Positions 1 through 9,133 of a DNA stretch of 37,193 nucleotides are shown one piece after another (position 1 is the first letter of the stretch; each line of letters begins with the position of its first letter). The notes beneath the pieces were generated by a model. The model was not told where the DNA came from and made no database searches. It worked only from the letters and a program-made list of their open reading frames with translations. A program made the translations under genes and the position numbers. The stretch comes from Alphaproteobacteria bacterium (GTDB lineage: Bacteria > Pseudomonadota > Alphaproteobacteria > JAEULC01), in assembly GCA_020846275.1 (NCBI GenBank), contig JADLEG010000207.1:1-37193 (forward strand), read 5' to 3'.

Positions 1-349
1 CGTTCTTGCAGATGATCGGCTGGCGGAAGATCGTGCCGCCCAGGATGTTGCGGATCGTCCCGTTGGGCGAGCGGTACATCTTCTTGAGGTTGAATTCCTT
101 CACCCGCGCCTCGTCCGGGGTGATGGTCGCGCACTTGATGCCGACGCCGTGTTTCTTGATGGCGTTGGCGGCGTCGACCGTTACCTGGTCGTCGGTCTTG
201 TCGCGGTACTCGATGCCCAGATCGTAGTATTCGATCTTGAGGTCGAGATAGGGCAGGATCAGCTTGTCCTTGATGAATTTCCAGATGATCCGCGTCATCT
301 CGTCGCCGTCGAGATCGACGACCGGCGTCTTAACCTTGATCTTGGCCAT
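1..349 (-). CDS. icd: NADP-dependent isocitrate dehydrogenase, N-terminal part (runs off the left edge)
   Basis: The first 116 residues of isocitrate dehydrogenase, the TCA-cycle enzyme that oxidatively decarboxylates isocitrate to 2-oxoglutarate in the cytoplasm. The start [20 protein letters not shown] and the following segments [20 protein letters not shown] and GGTIFRQPI are typical of the monocation-independent, eukaryote-like homodimeric NADP-IDH found in many Alphaproteobacteria. In the family the SPNGTIRN stretch contacts substrate and cofactor. The start is ATG at 349-347 with GAAGGAC just upstream. The gene is cut by the window edge, so the C-terminal two thirds are not visible. It is preceded on the same strand by the LOG-family gene with a 91-bp gap, so it probably has its own promoter. 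Confidence 0.96.
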   Translation of the reverse strand, partial: MAKIKVKTPVVDLDGDEMTRIIWKFIKDKLILPYLDLKIEYYDLGIEYRDKTDDQVTVDAANAIKKHGVGIKCATITPDEARVKEFNLKKMYRSPNGTIRNILGGTIFRQPIICKN

Positions 350-440
350 GTCCTTCGGGACTCCCCCTGGGAAAGCGCGGCGCACCATAGCCGCGCGGGA
401 CGCGCGGATCAATCCGCCGCGCGCTGCGGCAAAACCGCCG

Positions 441-1025
441 CTACATCAGCTTTTCCTTCGGCTCGACCTTCGGCTGGGGCGCATGGGCCAGCGCGTCGAA
501 CAGGTTCTCGACGCCATCGACCACCGTATAGAGTCGTCGCGTCTCGGGCTTGGCGTAGTTCTCGGCGATCACGTGATCGAGCAGGGCGGTCAGCGGCTTC
601 CAGTACCCGTCGACGTCGACCAGCAGGATGGGCTTGTCGTGCAGGCCAAGCTGCCGCCAGGTGATCATCTCGAACACCTCGTCCAGCGTGCCGTAACCGC
701 CGGGCAGCACGGCGAAGGCGTCGGACAGGTGGAACATCCGCTCCTTGCGGATATGCATCGAGGTGCAGACGATCAGCTCGGTCAGGCCGCGATGCCCGAC
801 CTCCAGGTCGTCGAGATGCTTGGGGATCACGCCGATGACCTTCCCGCCGGCCTTCAAGGCCGCGTCGGCGCAGATGCCCATCAGGCCGATCATGCCGCCC
901 CCATAGATCAGGGTGACGCCGCGCGCGGCCAGCGTGACGCCGAGGCGCTCGGCCGCCGCGAGGTGGCTGGGGCTGCCGCGGCTTGAAGTGCCGCAGTAGA
1001 CGCAGAGGGATTTTATAGAAGCCAT
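441..1025 (-). CDS. LOG family (TIGR00730) nucleotide 5'-monophosphate phosphoribohydrolase
   Basis: A 194-residue Rossmann-like protein of the LOG family, often mis-annotated as lysine decarboxylase. Family members cleave the N-glycosidic bond of nucleoside 5'-monophosphates, including cytokinin ribotides. The signature PGGYGTLDE lies at residues 108-116, the phosphate-binding [10 protein letters not shown] at 41-50, and the conserved RKERM at about 94-98. ATG at 1025 is chosen over longer in-frame starts because AGGA lies seven bases upstream and the alignable protein begins at [12 protein letters not shown]. The gene is divergent from hppA with 260 bp between them. The physiological substrate cannot be read from the sequence. 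Confidence 0.92.
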   Translation of the reverse strand: MASIKSLCVYCGTSSRGSPSHLAAAERLGVTLAARGVTLIYGGGMIGLMGICADAALKAGGKVIGVIPKHLDDLEVGHRGLTELIVCTSMHIRKERMFHLSDAFAVLPGGYGTLDEVFEMITWRQLGLHDKPILLVDVDGYWKPLTALLDHVIAENYAKPETRRLYTVVDGVENLFDALAHAPQPKVEPKEKLM

Positions 1026-1285
1026 TGATAGTCCTATATTTTTCTTGTTGAGTTGCAACGGGGGCAAGCAGCTTGCGCGTTGTCGAGTGTCCGGTCCGTA
1101 TATAGACAGGCCACGCCCGCGGCGAAAGCCTGACGCGCGAGGCGTGACGTCCCTCCAAACCATGCAGTTTCGTTGCCATCGCCATTGCGTTCTGGCATGG
1201 TCCGCGCGCTTTTTCGCGGGGGACCTCGACCCGGAATCGGGCGAGGGCAGGTTCCGGCTGAAATCAGGACAAGAGGGTAGGTTCG

Positions 1286-3397
1286 ATGATCTACGGCTTC
1301 GTGATCGTGTGCGGGCTGCTCGCGGTCGTCTATGGCATCGTGGTCGGGCGCGCCGTGATGGCGGCCGACGCCGGTACCCCGCGGATGCGGGAAATCGCGG
1401 GCGCGATCCAGGAGGGCGCGGGCGCCTATCTCCGCCGGCAGTACACCACGATCGCCATGGTCGGCGTGGTCGTGCTGATCGTGCTGGGGCTGTTCCTGGG
1501 CGGCTGGGCCGCGGGCGGGTTCCTGGTCGGCGCGCTGCTCTCGGGCGCGGCCGGCTTCATCGGCATGAACGTGTCGGTGCGCGCCAACGTGCGCACGGCC
1601 GTGGCGGCGCAGAAAGGGCTGGCCGAGGGCCTGGACCTGTCGTTCAAGGCCGGCGCGATCACCGGCATGCTGGTGGCTGGCCTCGCGCTGCTCGGCGTCG
1701 TCGTCTACTACGTGGTTCTGCTCAACGCCGGCGTGTCCAGCCGCACGCTGGTCGACGCGCTGGTCGCGCTGGGCTTCGGCGCCTCGCTGATCTCGATCTT
1801 CGCGCGTCTGGGCGGCGGCATCTTCACCAAGGGCGCCGACGTGGGCGCCGACCTGGTGGGCAAGGTCGAGGCCGGCATCCCCGAGGATGATCCCCGCAAC
1901 CCCGCCGTGATCGCGGACAACGTGGGCGACAACGTGGGCGACTGCGCCGGCATGGCGGCCGACCTGTTCGAGACCTATGCCGTCACCATGGTCGCGACCA
2001 TGGTGCTGGCGTCGATCTTCTTCGTCGGCAACCCGGCGCTTTCCACCAGCATGATGGCATACCCGCTGGTGATCGGCGGGGTGTGCATCATCACCTCGAT
2101 CATCGGCACCTATTTCGTGAAGCTTGGTTCCGACAACGGGATCATGTGGGCGATGTACAAGGGCCTGATCGTCGCGGGCGTGCTCAGCGCCATCGCGTTC
2201 CTGCCGGTGACGGCCTGGATCGTCGGCCTCGGCACGACGCTCACCGTGTCGGGCAAGAGCTTCACCGGCATGACCCTGTTCTTCTGCGCCCTGGTGGGCC
2301 TGGTTGTGACCGGCCTGATCGTGTGGATCACCGAGTACTACACCGGCACGCCCTATCGTCCGGTGCGCTCGGTGGCGCAGGCCTCGGTGACCGGCCACGG
2401 CACCAACGTCATCCAGGGCCTGGCCGTGTCGATGGAAGCCACCGCGCTTCCGGCCCTGGTGATCTGCGCCGGCATCATCGTCTGCCACATGCTGGCGGGC
2501 TTGTTCGGGATCGCCATCGCGACGACGGCGATGCTGGCGCTGGCGGGCGTGATCGTGGCGCTCGATGCCTACGGTCCGGTCACCGACAACGCCGGCGGCA
2601 TCGCCGAGATGTCGGGCCTGCCCAAGGAAGTGCGCCACAACACCGACGCGCTCGACGCGGTTGGCAACACGACCAAGGCCGTGACCAAAGGTTATGCGAT
2701 CGGCTCGGCGGGCCTCGGCGCGCTGGTGCTGTTCGCGGCTTACACCTCGGACCTCGATTACTTCATCGCCCAGGGCAAGTTGGGGGTGACGGCGGTCGAG
2801 TTCTCGCTGAAGAATCCCTACGTCGTGGTCGGCCTGCTGCTGGGCGGCCTGCTGCCTTACCTGTTCGGGGCGATGGGCATGACCGCAGTCGGCCGCGCGG
2901 CCGGTTCGGTCGTGATCGAGGTGCGCCGGCAGTTCAAGGAAATCGCGGGTATCATGGAAGGCAAGGGCAAGCCGGAATACGGCAAGGCCGTCGACATGCT
3001 GACCAAGGCGGCGATCAAGGAGATGATCATCCCCTCGCTGCTGCCGGTCCTGTCGCCGATCGTGCTGTTCGCGATCGTGCGCGCGATCAGCGGCGCGGCC
3101 GACGCCTTCGCGGCGCTCGGCGCCATGCTGCTGGGCGTGATCGTGACCGGGCTGTTCGTCGCCATCTCGATGACCGCGGGCGGCGGCGCCTGGGACAACG
3201 CCAAGAAGATATTCGAGGACGGCTTCGTCGACGCCGCGGGCGTGAAGCACATGAAGGGCTCCGACGCGCACAAGGCGGCGGTGACCGGCGACACGGTCGG
3301 CGATCCCTACAAGGACACGGCCGGCCCAGCGGTCAACCCGATGATCAAGATCACCAACATCGTGGCGCTGCTGCTGCTGGCGGCGCTGGCGCACTAG
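1286..3397 (+). CDS. hppA: K+-independent H+-translocating membrane pyrophosphatase
   Basis: A 703-residue integral membrane pump that hydrolyses pyrophosphate to export protons. The length is normal and there are about 16 hydrophobic segments. The substrate-binding motifs are intact: [13 protein letters not shown] at residues 183-195 and DNVGDNVGD at 211-219, with a second Asp-rich site near the C-terminus ([11 protein letters not shown]). The ion-specificity site reads [10 protein letters not shown], with Lys464 and Thr467. In this family Lys at that position replaces the K+ ion, so the enzyme should be K+-independent and proton-pumping, like that of Rhodospirillum rubrum. The start ATG is preceded by AGAGGGTAGG. 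The opposite strand is open for hundreds of codons, but this is a GC-codon shadow. Confidence 0.98.
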   Translation: MIYGFVIVCGLLAVVYGIVVGRAVMAADAGTPRMREIAGAIQEGAGAYLRRQYTTIAMVGVVVLIVLGLFLGGWAAGGFLVGALLSGAAGFIGMNVSVRANVRTAVAAQKGLAEGLDLSFKAGAITGMLVAGLALLGVVVYYVVLLNAGVSSRTLVDALVALGFGASLISIFARLGGGIFTKGADVGADLVGKVEAGIPEDDPRNPAVIADNVGDNVGDCAGMAADLFETYAVTMVATMVLASIFFVGNPALSTSMMAYPLVIGGVCIITSIIGTYFVKLGSDNGIMWAMYKGLIVAGVLSAIAFLPVTAWIVGLGTTLTVSGKSFTGMTLFFCALVGLVVTGLIVWITEYYTGTPYRPVRSVAQASVTGHGTNVIQGLAVSMEATALPALVICAGIIVCHMLAGLFGIAIATTAMLALAGVIVALDAYGPVTDNAGGIAEMSGLPKEVRHNTDALDAVGNTTKAVTKGYAIGSAGLGALVLFAAYTSDLDYFIAQGKLGVTAVEFSLKNPYVVVGLLLGGLLPYLFGAMGMTAVGRAAGSVVIEVRRQFKEIAGIMEGKGKPEYGKAVDMLTKAAIKEMIIPSLLPVLSPIVLFAIVRAISGAADAFAALGAMLLGVIVTGLFVAISMTAGGGAWDNAKKIFEDGFVDAAGVKHMKGSDAHKAAVTGDTVGDPYKDTAGPAVNPMIKITNIVALLLLAALAH

Positions 3398-3412
3398 AAC
3401 GAGGCTTTCAGG

Positions 3413-3447
3413 GATCGGCCGTCAGCTTTCCGGTATGACGGCCGATC
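3413..3447. terminator. 12-bp perfect stem-loop between convergent hppA and the bamE-like gene
   Basis: GATCGGCCGTCA (3413-3424) is the exact reverse complement of TGACGGCCGATC (3436-3447), with an 11-base loop. It lies 16 bp past the hppA stop and 17 bp past the end of the opposing lipoprotein gene. There is no T-run on either side, so it may be an mRNA 3'-end protector or a factor-assisted bidirectional terminator rather than a classic intrinsic one. Confidence 0.55.
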
Positions 3448-3463
3448 GCCGGCCTCCATCGGA

Positions 3464-3940
3464 TCACCCGCCGGCGCCTTTGCCGCCGCTCTTGTTGAAC
3501 TTGCCGAGATTGCCGAGGAGCTGGTCGAACACGGTGATCGACTTGCCGGCCGTCGGCGTCTTGCGGTCGACGACGGCGACGTCCTGGGCGTCGTCGAGGT
3601 TCAGTTTCTTGACCTCGAGCACCTTGTCCTGCTCGTCGAACAGGATCTCGACCACCTGCTGATCGACGGTGGTGGGGTTGAAAAAGGCGACCTTCTCGGT
3701 CTTGCGGCTGATGTAGTACCAGCGCTTGTCGGTGAACGTGCCGATCGTCGAGGGTGAGCCGATCAACTGGACCACGTTGTCCTTGGTGTCGCCCAGCTTG
3801 ACCTGCTCCAGTTTTTCCGGATCGGGCACGTTGCCGCGCTGGGCGACGGTCGCGCTGCAGGCCGAAAGCGCCAGGGCCGCGCCGGACAAGGCGGCGATCG
3901 CAGGAAGCGACGGGTGGAATCCCGCGCGGAATGGCCACAT
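3464..3940 (-). CDS. bamE: BamE/SmpA-OmlA family outer-membrane lipoprotein
   Basis: A 158-residue lipoprotein of the SmpA/OmlA fold, the BamE subunit of the beta-barrel assembly complex at the inner face of the outer membrane. A signal peptide ends in the lipobox LSAC, so Cys28 is the lipidated residue. One SmpA-like domain covers about residues 40-125 (LEQVKLGDTKDNVVQLIGSP, then the DKRWYYIS strand and VVEILFDEQDKV). The longer upstream ORF is ignored because the signal peptide begins at ATG 3940. The gene is divergent from the ubiquinol-cytochrome c chaperone gene, a typical alphaproteobacterial arrangement. The Gly/Lys-rich tail after residue 140 is probably disordered. Confidence 0.88.
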   Translation of the reverse strand: MWPFRAGFHPSLPAIAALSGAALALSACSATVAQRGNVPDPEKLEQVKLGDTKDNVVQLIGSPSTIGTFTDKRWYYISRKTEKVAFFNPTTVDQQVVEILFDEQDKVLEVKKLNLDDAQDVAVVDRKTPTAGKSITVFDQLLGNLGKFNKSGGKGAGG

Positions 3941-4151
3941 ATAGGACTGTCCGTTCCGTGGTTGTGCCGTTCGCGGCCGGTCGGTCGGCATGCTCGCCTG
4001 CTTCGACGCCCCGCCGGGGCGCCGTCGCGCCGGCGGGGTTGACCCGGCGCGCAAGGACCGGCAATCACTTGGCGGGGCAAGATGGCACCGGCCGGAATCC
4101 GTGTCAATCGCGGTCCGCCATGCGGGCGCGCCGGTGCAGCCGGAGTTTGGA

Positions 4152-4697
4152 ATGCGAATCAAGAGTTTGTTCGGTCGCGATCCGGCGGGGACGGCGGCCC
4201 GCGCGCTCTACGCGGCGATCGTCGCCCAGGCGCGTCTGCCGGTCTTCTACCGGTCGTTCGGCGTCCCGGACACGCTCGACGGGCGCTTCGACATGATCGT
4301 GCTGCACGCGTTTCTGGTGCTGCATCGGCTGAAGCGGGACGGCCAAGGCCAGGGGGCCGTCGCGCAGGCGCTGTTCGACCTGATGTTCGCCGACATGGAC
4401 GCATCGCTGCGCGAGCTCGGCGTCGGCGACCTGTCGGTCGGCAAGAAGATCCGGCAAATGGCGACCGGTTTCTATGGCCGGGTCGCCGCCTATGAGGAGG
4501 GACTGGCCGCGCCGGACGACGCGGCCTTGCGGGACGCGCTCGCGCGCAACCTCTACGGCACGGTCGAGCCAGCCCCGGCGCAGGTGGCGTCGATGGCGGG
4601 CTATGTCCGCCGTCAGGCCGTCGCGCTGGGCGCCGTGCCGGCCGAGCGCTTCCTCGCCGGCCAACTCGACTTCGCGTCGATGGCGGAGGCGCCGTGA
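4152..4697 (+). CDS. Ubiquinol-cytochrome c chaperone family protein (CBP3/UQCC1-like)
   Basis: A 181-residue protein of the Ubiq_cyt_C_chap family, the bacterial relative of mitochondrial CBP3, which assists assembly of the cytochrome bc1 complex. Visible family features are LPVFYRSFGVPDTLDGRFDM, then a helix with LHAFLVLHRL, LFDLMFADMDASLRELGVGD and VGKKIRQMATGFYGR. I choose ATG 4152 because the family begins with a short basic N-terminus (MRIKSLFG) and the longer ORF upstream looks non-coding. The gene ends in GTGA, shared with the next gene, so translation is probably coupled. The neighbourhood bamE / chaperone / DUF177 / rpmF is common in Alphaproteobacteria. Confidence 0.9.
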   Translation: MRIKSLFGRDPAGTAARALYAAIVAQARLPVFYRSFGVPDTLDGRFDMIVLHAFLVLHRLKRDGQGQGAVAQALFDLMFADMDASLRELGVGDLSVGKKIRQMATGFYGRVAAYEEGLAAPDDAALRDALARNLYGTVEPAPAQVASMAGYVRRQAVALGAVPAERFLAGQLDFASMAEAP

Positions 4698-5269
4698 CCA
4701 GCGATCATGCGCTACCGCCCGAGTTCTCGCGCCCCGTCGCGGCCGACCGGGTCGGGCGGGACGGGCTCGATATCGAGATCGAGGCCGGCGCCGCCGAGCG
4801 CGAAGCCCTGGCCCGCCGGTTCGGTCTGCTGGCCCTCGACGTCCTCCGCGCCCGCTGCCGCCTGCGCCCGGTGGCCGGTGGGATGATCGAATTGACAGCG
4901 CGGTTCGACGCCAGCGTGGTCCAGGAATGCGTCGTCACGCTGGAACCGGTTCCGGCGCAGATCCACGGCAGCTTCGACCAGCGCTATGCCCTGAACCCGG
5001 CGGTGCTGCGCTCGGTGGTGGCGGAGGAAGACGAGATGTTCGATCCGGAAGCCGACGACCCGCCCGAAGCCCTGGCCGAGGGCGCCATCGACCTGGGCGA
5101 GGCGGTGGCCCAGCAACTCGCCGTCAGCCTCGATCCCTATCCCCGCGCGCCGGGGGCGGAACTTGCTGTGCCGCGGGCGGGTGAAGACGGTGGTCAGGAG
5201 ATTCCGGGTGAGCCGGAACCGCCTGGCGGGCCCAATCCGTTTGCCGCCCTGGGAAAGCTGAGGAAGTAA
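4694..5269 (+). CDS. DUF177 (YceD) family protein
   Basis: A 191-residue member of the YceD/DUF177 family, which is almost always encoded just before rpmF and in plants is linked to 23S rRNA accumulation. The GTG start at 4694 overlaps the previous stop by four bases. Core motifs are CRLRPVAGGMIELTARFDA, VQECVVTLEPV, an acidic patch EEDEMFDPEADDPPE and the helix IDLGEAVAQQLAVSLDPYPR. The C-terminus FAALGKLRK is a family hallmark. The molecular role in bacteria is not settled; a part in large-subunit rRNA processing or assembly is inferred from context. Confidence 0.93.
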   Translation: MTSDHALPPEFSRPVAADRVGRDGLDIEIEAGAAEREALARRFGLLALDVLRARCRLRPVAGGMIELTARFDASVVQECVVTLEPVPAQIHGSFDQRYALNPAVLRSVVAEEDEMFDPEADDPPEALAEGAIDLGEAVAQQLAVSLDPYPRAPGAELAVPRAGEDGGQEIPGEPEPPGGPNPFAALGKLRK

Positions 5270-5285
5270 GTGCGAATAGCCCTGC

Positions 5286-5297
5286 AAACAGCTGTTT
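5286..5297. promoter_or_regulatory. 12-bp perfect palindrome AAACAGCTGTTT in the DUF177-rpmF gap
   Basis: A perfect dyad 17 bp past the DUF177 stop and 208 bp before rpmF. It has the size of a dimer operator, or it may be part of an mRNA 3' hairpin. No regulator is recognisable and the function is unknown. The rest of the 235-bp gap shows no gene. Confidence 0.3.
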
Positions 5298-5504
5298 AAG
5301 CATGATTTCCTGCGCCGGAACGGCTGGTCTCCAACGGGCGCGGTCTCTCCGCCGCCGCGGGGATTGGCGCAGGGCGCTTGGCCGGATTCCGCCCGTTCGC
5401 GGGGCGCGTCGGCGCCGGCAGGGCCGCGCTTCATCTGCTTGCCGGCCCTGGGTGTTTCGGCTAAAGAAGCCGCTTCATCCGGACTGTCCAGGAGTTGCAC
5501 GGTC

Positions 5505-5687
5505 ATGGCCGTTCCAAAGAAGAAGGTTTCCAAGTCGCGCCGTGACATGCGACGGGCGCATCACGCGCTCAAGTCCACGGCCCATATCGAGTGCCCGAAC
5601 TGCGGCGAAGCGAAGCGGCCGCACCATGTGTGTGCGCGCTGCGGCTACTACGACGGCCGCGAGGTCGTCGCGGTCGCCGGGGCCTGA
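5505..5687 (+). CDS. rpmF: 50S ribosomal protein L32
   Basis: A 60-residue ribosomal protein of the large subunit. It starts [20 protein letters not shown] and carries a zinc-ribbon with C30xxC33 and C43xxC46, so this is the zinc-binding (C+) form. ATG 5505 is chosen over the longer ORF because it gives the exact family N-terminus and is preceded by CAGGAG. It is followed after 48 bp by plsX, the widespread rpmF-plsX-fabH arrangement linking ribosome and phospholipid synthesis. Confidence 0.98.
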   Translation: MAVPKKKVSKSRRDMRRAHHALKSTAHIECPNCGEAKRPHHVCARCGYYDGREVVAVAGA

Positions 5688-5735
5688 TCCGACCCCGCGG
5701 CGCCTAGGCCCGCACCCAATCCAGGGGGCTACCCC

Positions 5736-6806
5736 GTGAGTGCCCCATCGGTCCTTTCCCCGATCGTTCTCGCGCTGGACGCCATGGGCGGCGACCGCGC
5801 GCCGGACATGGTCGCGGATGGGGCCGAGATCGCGCGGCAGAAATTCGCGGCGGCAAGGTTCCTGTTCGTCGGGGACGAGGCGCGGCTGCGGCCGCTGCTC
5901 GACCGCCATCCCGATCTTGCCCGGGTCTCGGAGCTGCGCCATACCACCGAGGTCGTGACCAACGACGCCAAGCCGTCGGCGGCGCTGCGGGGCGGGCGGC
6001 AGTCGAGCATGCGACTGGCGATCAACGCCGTGCAGGCGGGCGAGGCGCACGCCGTGATCTCGGCCGGCAATACCGGCGCGCTGATGGCGATGGCGAAGCT
6101 GGTGCTGAAGACCGCGCCCGGCATCGACCGGCCGGCCATCGCCGGCTTCTTCCCGACCATGCGCGGCTCGAGCGTCATGCTGGATCTCGGCGCTAACGTC
6201 GAGTGCGACGCCCGCAACCTGGTGCAGTTCGCGATCATGGGCGAGGTGTTCGCCCGCACCGTGCTCGGCCTGGCCCGGCCGACGATCGGGCTGCTCAATG
6301 TCGGCTCCGAGGACCAGAAGGGCCACGAGGAACTGCGCACCGCGAGCAGCGTGCTGCGCACGAACGGGCTGAACCTGGCGTTCCACGGCTTCGTCGAAGG
6401 CAGCGACATCGCCGCCGGCACGACCGACGTGATCGTCACCGACGGGTTCACCGGCAATATCGCGATCAAGACGGCCGAGGGCACGTCGCGCCTGTTCTCG
6501 AGCTTCCTGCGCCAGGCCTTTTCGAGCTCGCCGCGCGCCAAGCTGGGCTATGTCCTGGCCAAGCCTGCGCTCGACGGCTTCCGCCAGCGCATCGATCCGC
6601 GGCGCTACAATGGCGCGATCCTGCTGGGGCTGAACGGCATCGCGGTCAAGAGCCACGGCGGCACGGATGCGATCGGCTTCGCCAATGCGCTGGGCGTCGC
6701 GGTGGACATGCTCGCGAACGGCATCACCGCGCGCATCCAGGAAGAGCTCCAGCATCTCGGCGGCGACCCGGACGCCGCGCCCAACCCCCGCACGGCCGCC
6801 GTTTGA
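5736..6806 (+). CDS. plsX: Phosphate acyltransferase PlsX
   Basis: A 356-residue enzyme that converts acyl-ACP and phosphate into acyl-phosphate, the acyl donor for PlsY in phospholipid synthesis. It is peripheral to the inner membrane. The N-terminal motif [19 protein letters not shown], the central [23 protein letters not shown] and [13 protein letters not shown], and the C-terminal [15 protein letters not shown] are all present. The start is GTG; in this family the protein begins shortly before the AMGGD motif. The stop TGA shares its last base with the fabH start (TGATG), so the two are translationally coupled. Confidence 0.97.
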   Translation: MSAPSVLSPIVLALDAMGGDRAPDMVADGAEIARQKFAAARFLFVGDEARLRPLLDRHPDLARVSELRHTTEVVTNDAKPSAALRGGRQSSMRLAINAVQAGEAHAVISAGNTGALMAMAKLVLKTAPGIDRPAIAGFFPTMRGSSVMLDLGANVECDARNLVQFAIMGEVFARTVLGLARPTIGLLNVGSEDQKGHEELRTASSVLRTNGLNLAFHGFVEGSDIAAGTTDVIVTDGFTGNIAIKTAEGTSRLFSSFLRQAFSSSPRAKLGYVLAKPALDGFRQRIDPRRYNGAILLGLNGIAVKSHGGTDAIGFANALGVAVDMLANGITARIQEELQHLGGDPDAAPNPRTAAV

Positions 6807-7777
6807 TGGCGCTGCGCTCGCGCATCCTCGGCTGCGGCGCCTACCTGCCCAGCCGGGTGGTCTCCAACGCGGAACTGTCCACGCGTGTCGACACCACGGA
6901 CGAGTGGATCGTCCAGCGCACCGGGATCCGCCAGCGCCACGTGGCGGCGGACGGCGAGCTGACCTCCGATCTGGCCGTCGCCGCGGCGCGCGGCGCGCTG
7001 GCCGCGGGCGGCGTCTCGGCCGATGCGCTGGACCTGATCGTGCTGGCGACGACGACGCCCGACCACACGTTTCCCGCCACGGCCACCAAGGTGCAGGCTG
7101 CGCTGGGGATGACCGGCGGCGCCGCCTTCGACGTGCAGGCGGTCTGCGCAGGCTTCATCTTCGCGCTGGCCGTCGCCGACAACTTCCTGCGCCTGGGTCA
7201 GGCGCGCAAGGCGCTGGTGATCGGCGCCGAGACCTTCTCGCGGCTGCTCGACTGGAATGATCGCGGCACCTGCGTGCTGTTCGGCGACGGCGCCGGGGCG
7301 GTGCTGCTGGGCGCGGAGGAGGCGGCCGACAACAAGGCGCGCGGCATCCTGTCGACGCACCTGCATACCGACGGCCGCACCTACGACCTGCTCTATGTCG
7401 ACGGAGGACCGTCCAGCACCGGCCAGGTCGGCAAGGTGCGCATGGACGGGCAGGGCGTATTCCGCCACGCCGTGGGCAAGCTTGCCGCGGCGGTCGACGA
7501 GGCGCTGGCGGCCAACGGCCTTGTCGCTTCCGATGTCGACTGGCTGGTGCCGCACCAGGCCAACCAGCGCATCATCGACGGCATGGCGCGCAAGCTGGGC
7601 CTCGGACCCGAGCGCGTGGTCTCGACTGTCGCCCGCCACGCCAACACGTCGGCCGCGTCGATCCCGCTGGCGCTGGCGGAGGCGGCCGGCGACGGGCGCT
7701 TGAAGCCCGGCCAGATCGTCCTGATGGAGGGGATCGGCGGCGGATTGGCCTGGGGTTCGTGCTTGGCGCGATGGTGA
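6806..7777 (+). CDS. fabH: 3-oxoacyl-[acyl-carrier-protein] synthase III
   Basis: A 323-residue KAS III that condenses acetyl-CoA with malonyl-ACP to start type II fatty-acid synthesis. The catalytic triad is complete: Cys114 in AVCAGF, His250 in PHQANQRI, and Asn280 in RHANTSAAS. The glycine-rich C-terminal loop [11 protein letters not shown] is also present. The start overlaps the plsX stop by one base; the longer upstream reading frame is the plsX shadow. It is the last gene of the rpmF-plsX-fabH run and is followed by a stem-loop. Confidence 0.98.
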   Translation: MALRSRILGCGAYLPSRVVSNAELSTRVDTTDEWIVQRTGIRQRHVAADGELTSDLAVAAARGALAAGGVSADALDLIVLATTTPDHTFPATATKVQAALGMTGGAAFDVQAVCAGFIFALAVADNFLRLGQARKALVIGAETFSRLLDWNDRGTCVLFGDGAGAVLLGAEEAADNKARGILSTHLHTDGRTYDLLYVDGGPSSTGQVGKVRMDGQGVFRHAVGKLAAAVDEALAANGLVASDVDWLVPHQANQRIIDGMARKLGLGPERVVSTVARHANTSAASIPLALAEAAGDGRLKPGQIVLMEGIGGGLAWGSCLARW

Positions 7778-7778
7778 T

Positions 7779-7808
7779 ATTCGCCGGCTAGGCCCCATAT
7801 CGGCGAAT
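7779..7808. terminator. Stem-loop after fabH
   Basis: ATTCGCCG (7779-7786) pairs perfectly with CGGCGAAT (7801-7808) across a 14-base loop, directly behind the fabH stop. No T-run follows, so it is either a weak terminator or an mRNA-stabilising 3' hairpin that separates the lipid genes from ihfA. Confidence 0.4.
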
Positions 7809-7851
7809 CAGCCACACTCGGGCCTCAAGAAATTGGGGCATCCCTTTGGAT

Positions 7852-7880
7852 TTGACGGCTTTAACTGCCCGCGATAGCGT
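7852..7880 (+). promoter_or_regulatory. Candidate sigma-70-type promoter of ihfA
   Basis: TTGACG at 7852-7857 and TAGCGT at 7875-7880 are separated by exactly 17 bases. The -10 lies 32 bases before the ihfA start, leaving a short leader that contains the GGGGGGAAG ribosome site. Confidence 0.55.
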
Positions 7881-7912
7881 GTTTTTGAAGGGCGCGTGGT
7901 CGGGGGGAAGCA

Positions 7913-8278
7913 ATGCCGGCAAAGACCATCACTCGGGCAGACCTGAGCGAGGCCGTCTACCAGGAGGTCGGCCTGTCGCGCAACGAGTCCGCGGCGCTGG
8001 TGGAGACGGTGCTGAATGAAATCGCCGACGCACTGGTGCGCGGCGAAATGGTTAAGATCTCATCCTTCGGTAGTTTCTGGGTGCGCCAGAAGGGCCAGCG
8101 CATCGGGCGCAACCCCAAGACCGGCGACGAAGTGCCGATCCTGCCGCGTCGCGTGCTGGTGTTCCGGCCGTCGCATGTGCTGAAGGACCGCGTCAACGAG
8201 CCCGCGGCGGAAGCCGGCGGCACGGCCGCGCCGCCGACGCCGTCGCCGACCCCGTCTAGCGGCGGAGGCGTCGGGTGA
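7913..8278 (+). CDS. ihfA: Integration host factor subunit alpha
   Basis: A 121-residue DNA-bending protein of the HU/IHF family that forms a heterodimer with IhfB. The alpha-type signature is complete: [13 protein letters not shown] at the N-terminus, [24 protein letters not shown] with intercalating Pro68, and [12 protein letters not shown]. The extra tail from about residue 96 is rich in Ala, Pro, Gly and Ser and looks disordered, making the protein longer than the roughly 100-residue norm. The start ATG is preceded by GGGGGGAAG. The stop overlaps the GTG of the MerR-type gene, a pairing common in Alphaproteobacteria. Confidence 0.96.
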   Translation: MPAKTITRADLSEAVYQEVGLSRNESAALVETVLNEIADALVRGEMVKISSFGSFWVRQKGQRIGRNPKTGDEVPILPRRVLVFRPSHVLKDRVNEPAAEAGGTAAPPTPSPTPSSGGGVG

Positions 8279-8799
8279 GCATGGCGGATCTGGGCGAGGC
8301 TGGCGGCCAATCCGGGCCGGGTCGCCGCCCGGGCAAGTCGGCCGCGGCGTTCCGGACCATCTCCGAGGTTGCCGACGAACTGGACGTACCGCAGCACGTG
8401 CTGCGGTTCTGGGAAACCAAGTTCCCGCAGATCCGCCCGCTGAAGCGAGGCGGCGGGCGGCGGTACTACCGCCCCGAGGATGTCGAGCTGTTGAGCCGCA
8501 TTCGCGCGCTGCTCTACCAGGAGGGCTATACGATCCGCGGCGTGCAGCGCCTGCTGCGCGAGGGCGGGCTCAAGACCGCGACCGGCCGGCCGATGGCGGT
8601 CGCGTCGGGCGAGGACCAGGCCGAGGCCCTGGGCGAAGAGGCCGGGGCCGCCGAGCTGGAAGGCGCCCAGGCGGACCGCGGCGCCGGCGAGGCGGAAACG
8701 GCGCCGGTGGCGTTGAGCGCGAACGCGCGCTCCGTCCTGGAAGACATTCTCGACGAGCTGGTCCAGGCGCGCCAGGCCCTGCCGCCGCGCCAGGGATAG
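8275..8799 (+). CDS. MerR family transcriptional regulator
   Basis: A 174-residue regulator with a MerR-type winged helix at about residues 27-95: [25 protein letters not shown], then the wing [19 protein letters not shown] and the helix [15 protein letters not shown]. After it comes an acidic, Ala/Glu-rich linker and a short helix at the end. No cysteine-based metal site is seen, so the effector is unknown. GTG 8275 overlaps the ihfA stop; ATG 8281 is an equally plausible start two codons later. Location directly after ihfA is conserved in Alphaproteobacteria, but I know of no firm target for it. Confidence 0.9.
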   Translation: MSMADLGEAGGQSGPGRRPGKSAAAFRTISEVADELDVPQHVLRFWETKFPQIRPLKRGGGRRYYRPEDVELLSRIRALLYQEGYTIRGVQRLLREGGLKTATGRPMAVASGEDQAEALGEEAGAAELEGAQADRGAGEAETAPVALSANARSVLEDILDELVQARQALPPRQG

Positions 8800-8915
8800 G
8801 GCCGCCGAGACAGCCGGCGCGGAAGGCTGGACGCGCGCCGCCCGGGCGACTACATTCCGCCCGCTCCGGCGAACCAGCCCCAATTCGATACCGCCGGCGC
8901 ATCTGAACATCGGTC

Positions 8916-8992
8916 CGGAGCGTGGCGCAGCCTGGTAGCGCACCAGCATGGGGCGCTGGGGGTCGTGGGTTCAAATCCCGCCGCTCCGACCA
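8916..8992 (+). tRNA. tRNA-Pro (anticodon GGG)
   Basis: A complete 77-base cloverleaf. The acceptor stem CGGAGCG pairs with CGCTCCG, the D arm is GCGC..GCGC, the anticodon stem CCAGC/GCTGG encloses the loop ATGGGGC with anticodon GGG, and the T arm is GTGGG-TTCAAAT-CCCGC. ACCA is encoded at the 3' end. It reads codon CCC (and CCU by wobble). It lies 116 bp after the MerR-type gene and is followed immediately by a T-run. Confidence 0.98.
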
Positions 8993-8998
8993 TTTTTT
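8993..8998 (+). terminator. T-tract just behind tRNA-Pro
   Basis: Six consecutive T residues follow the encoded CCA directly. Together with the stable tRNA structure this can act as the transcription end. No separate hairpin is visible. Confidence 0.4.
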
Positions 8999-9133
8999 CA
9001 AGGACTTAGCGTTCATCCTTTTCTCCGCCGGGATTTTGTCTGGCTTATTTCTGGCTTATCCGCCCGGGATGACAATCTCCGCTCGGCACGTCGTCCGGTG
9101 GCTTTCGAGCGGCCAAGACACGGGAGAACGCCA

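Noticed and set aside
1080..1110. Possible hppA promoter TTGTCG..TATAGA
   Set aside because: The spacing is only about 15 bases and no better pair was found, so it is not listed as a feature.
1034..3394. A 786-codon open frame antisense to hppA, His/Asp/Arg-rich
   Set aside because: It mirrors a confidently identified membrane pump; the odd composition (His, Arg, Asp, Gln) is what GC-rich codons give when read on the other strand.
8916..8992. tRNA-Pro as an attachment site for an integrated element
   Set aside because: No repeated copy of the tRNA 3' end and no integrase gene in the window.
8922..9133. Open frames reading through tRNA-Pro into the secreted-protein gene
   Set aside because: They contain the tRNA; the secreted protein has its own start and ribosome site at 9134.
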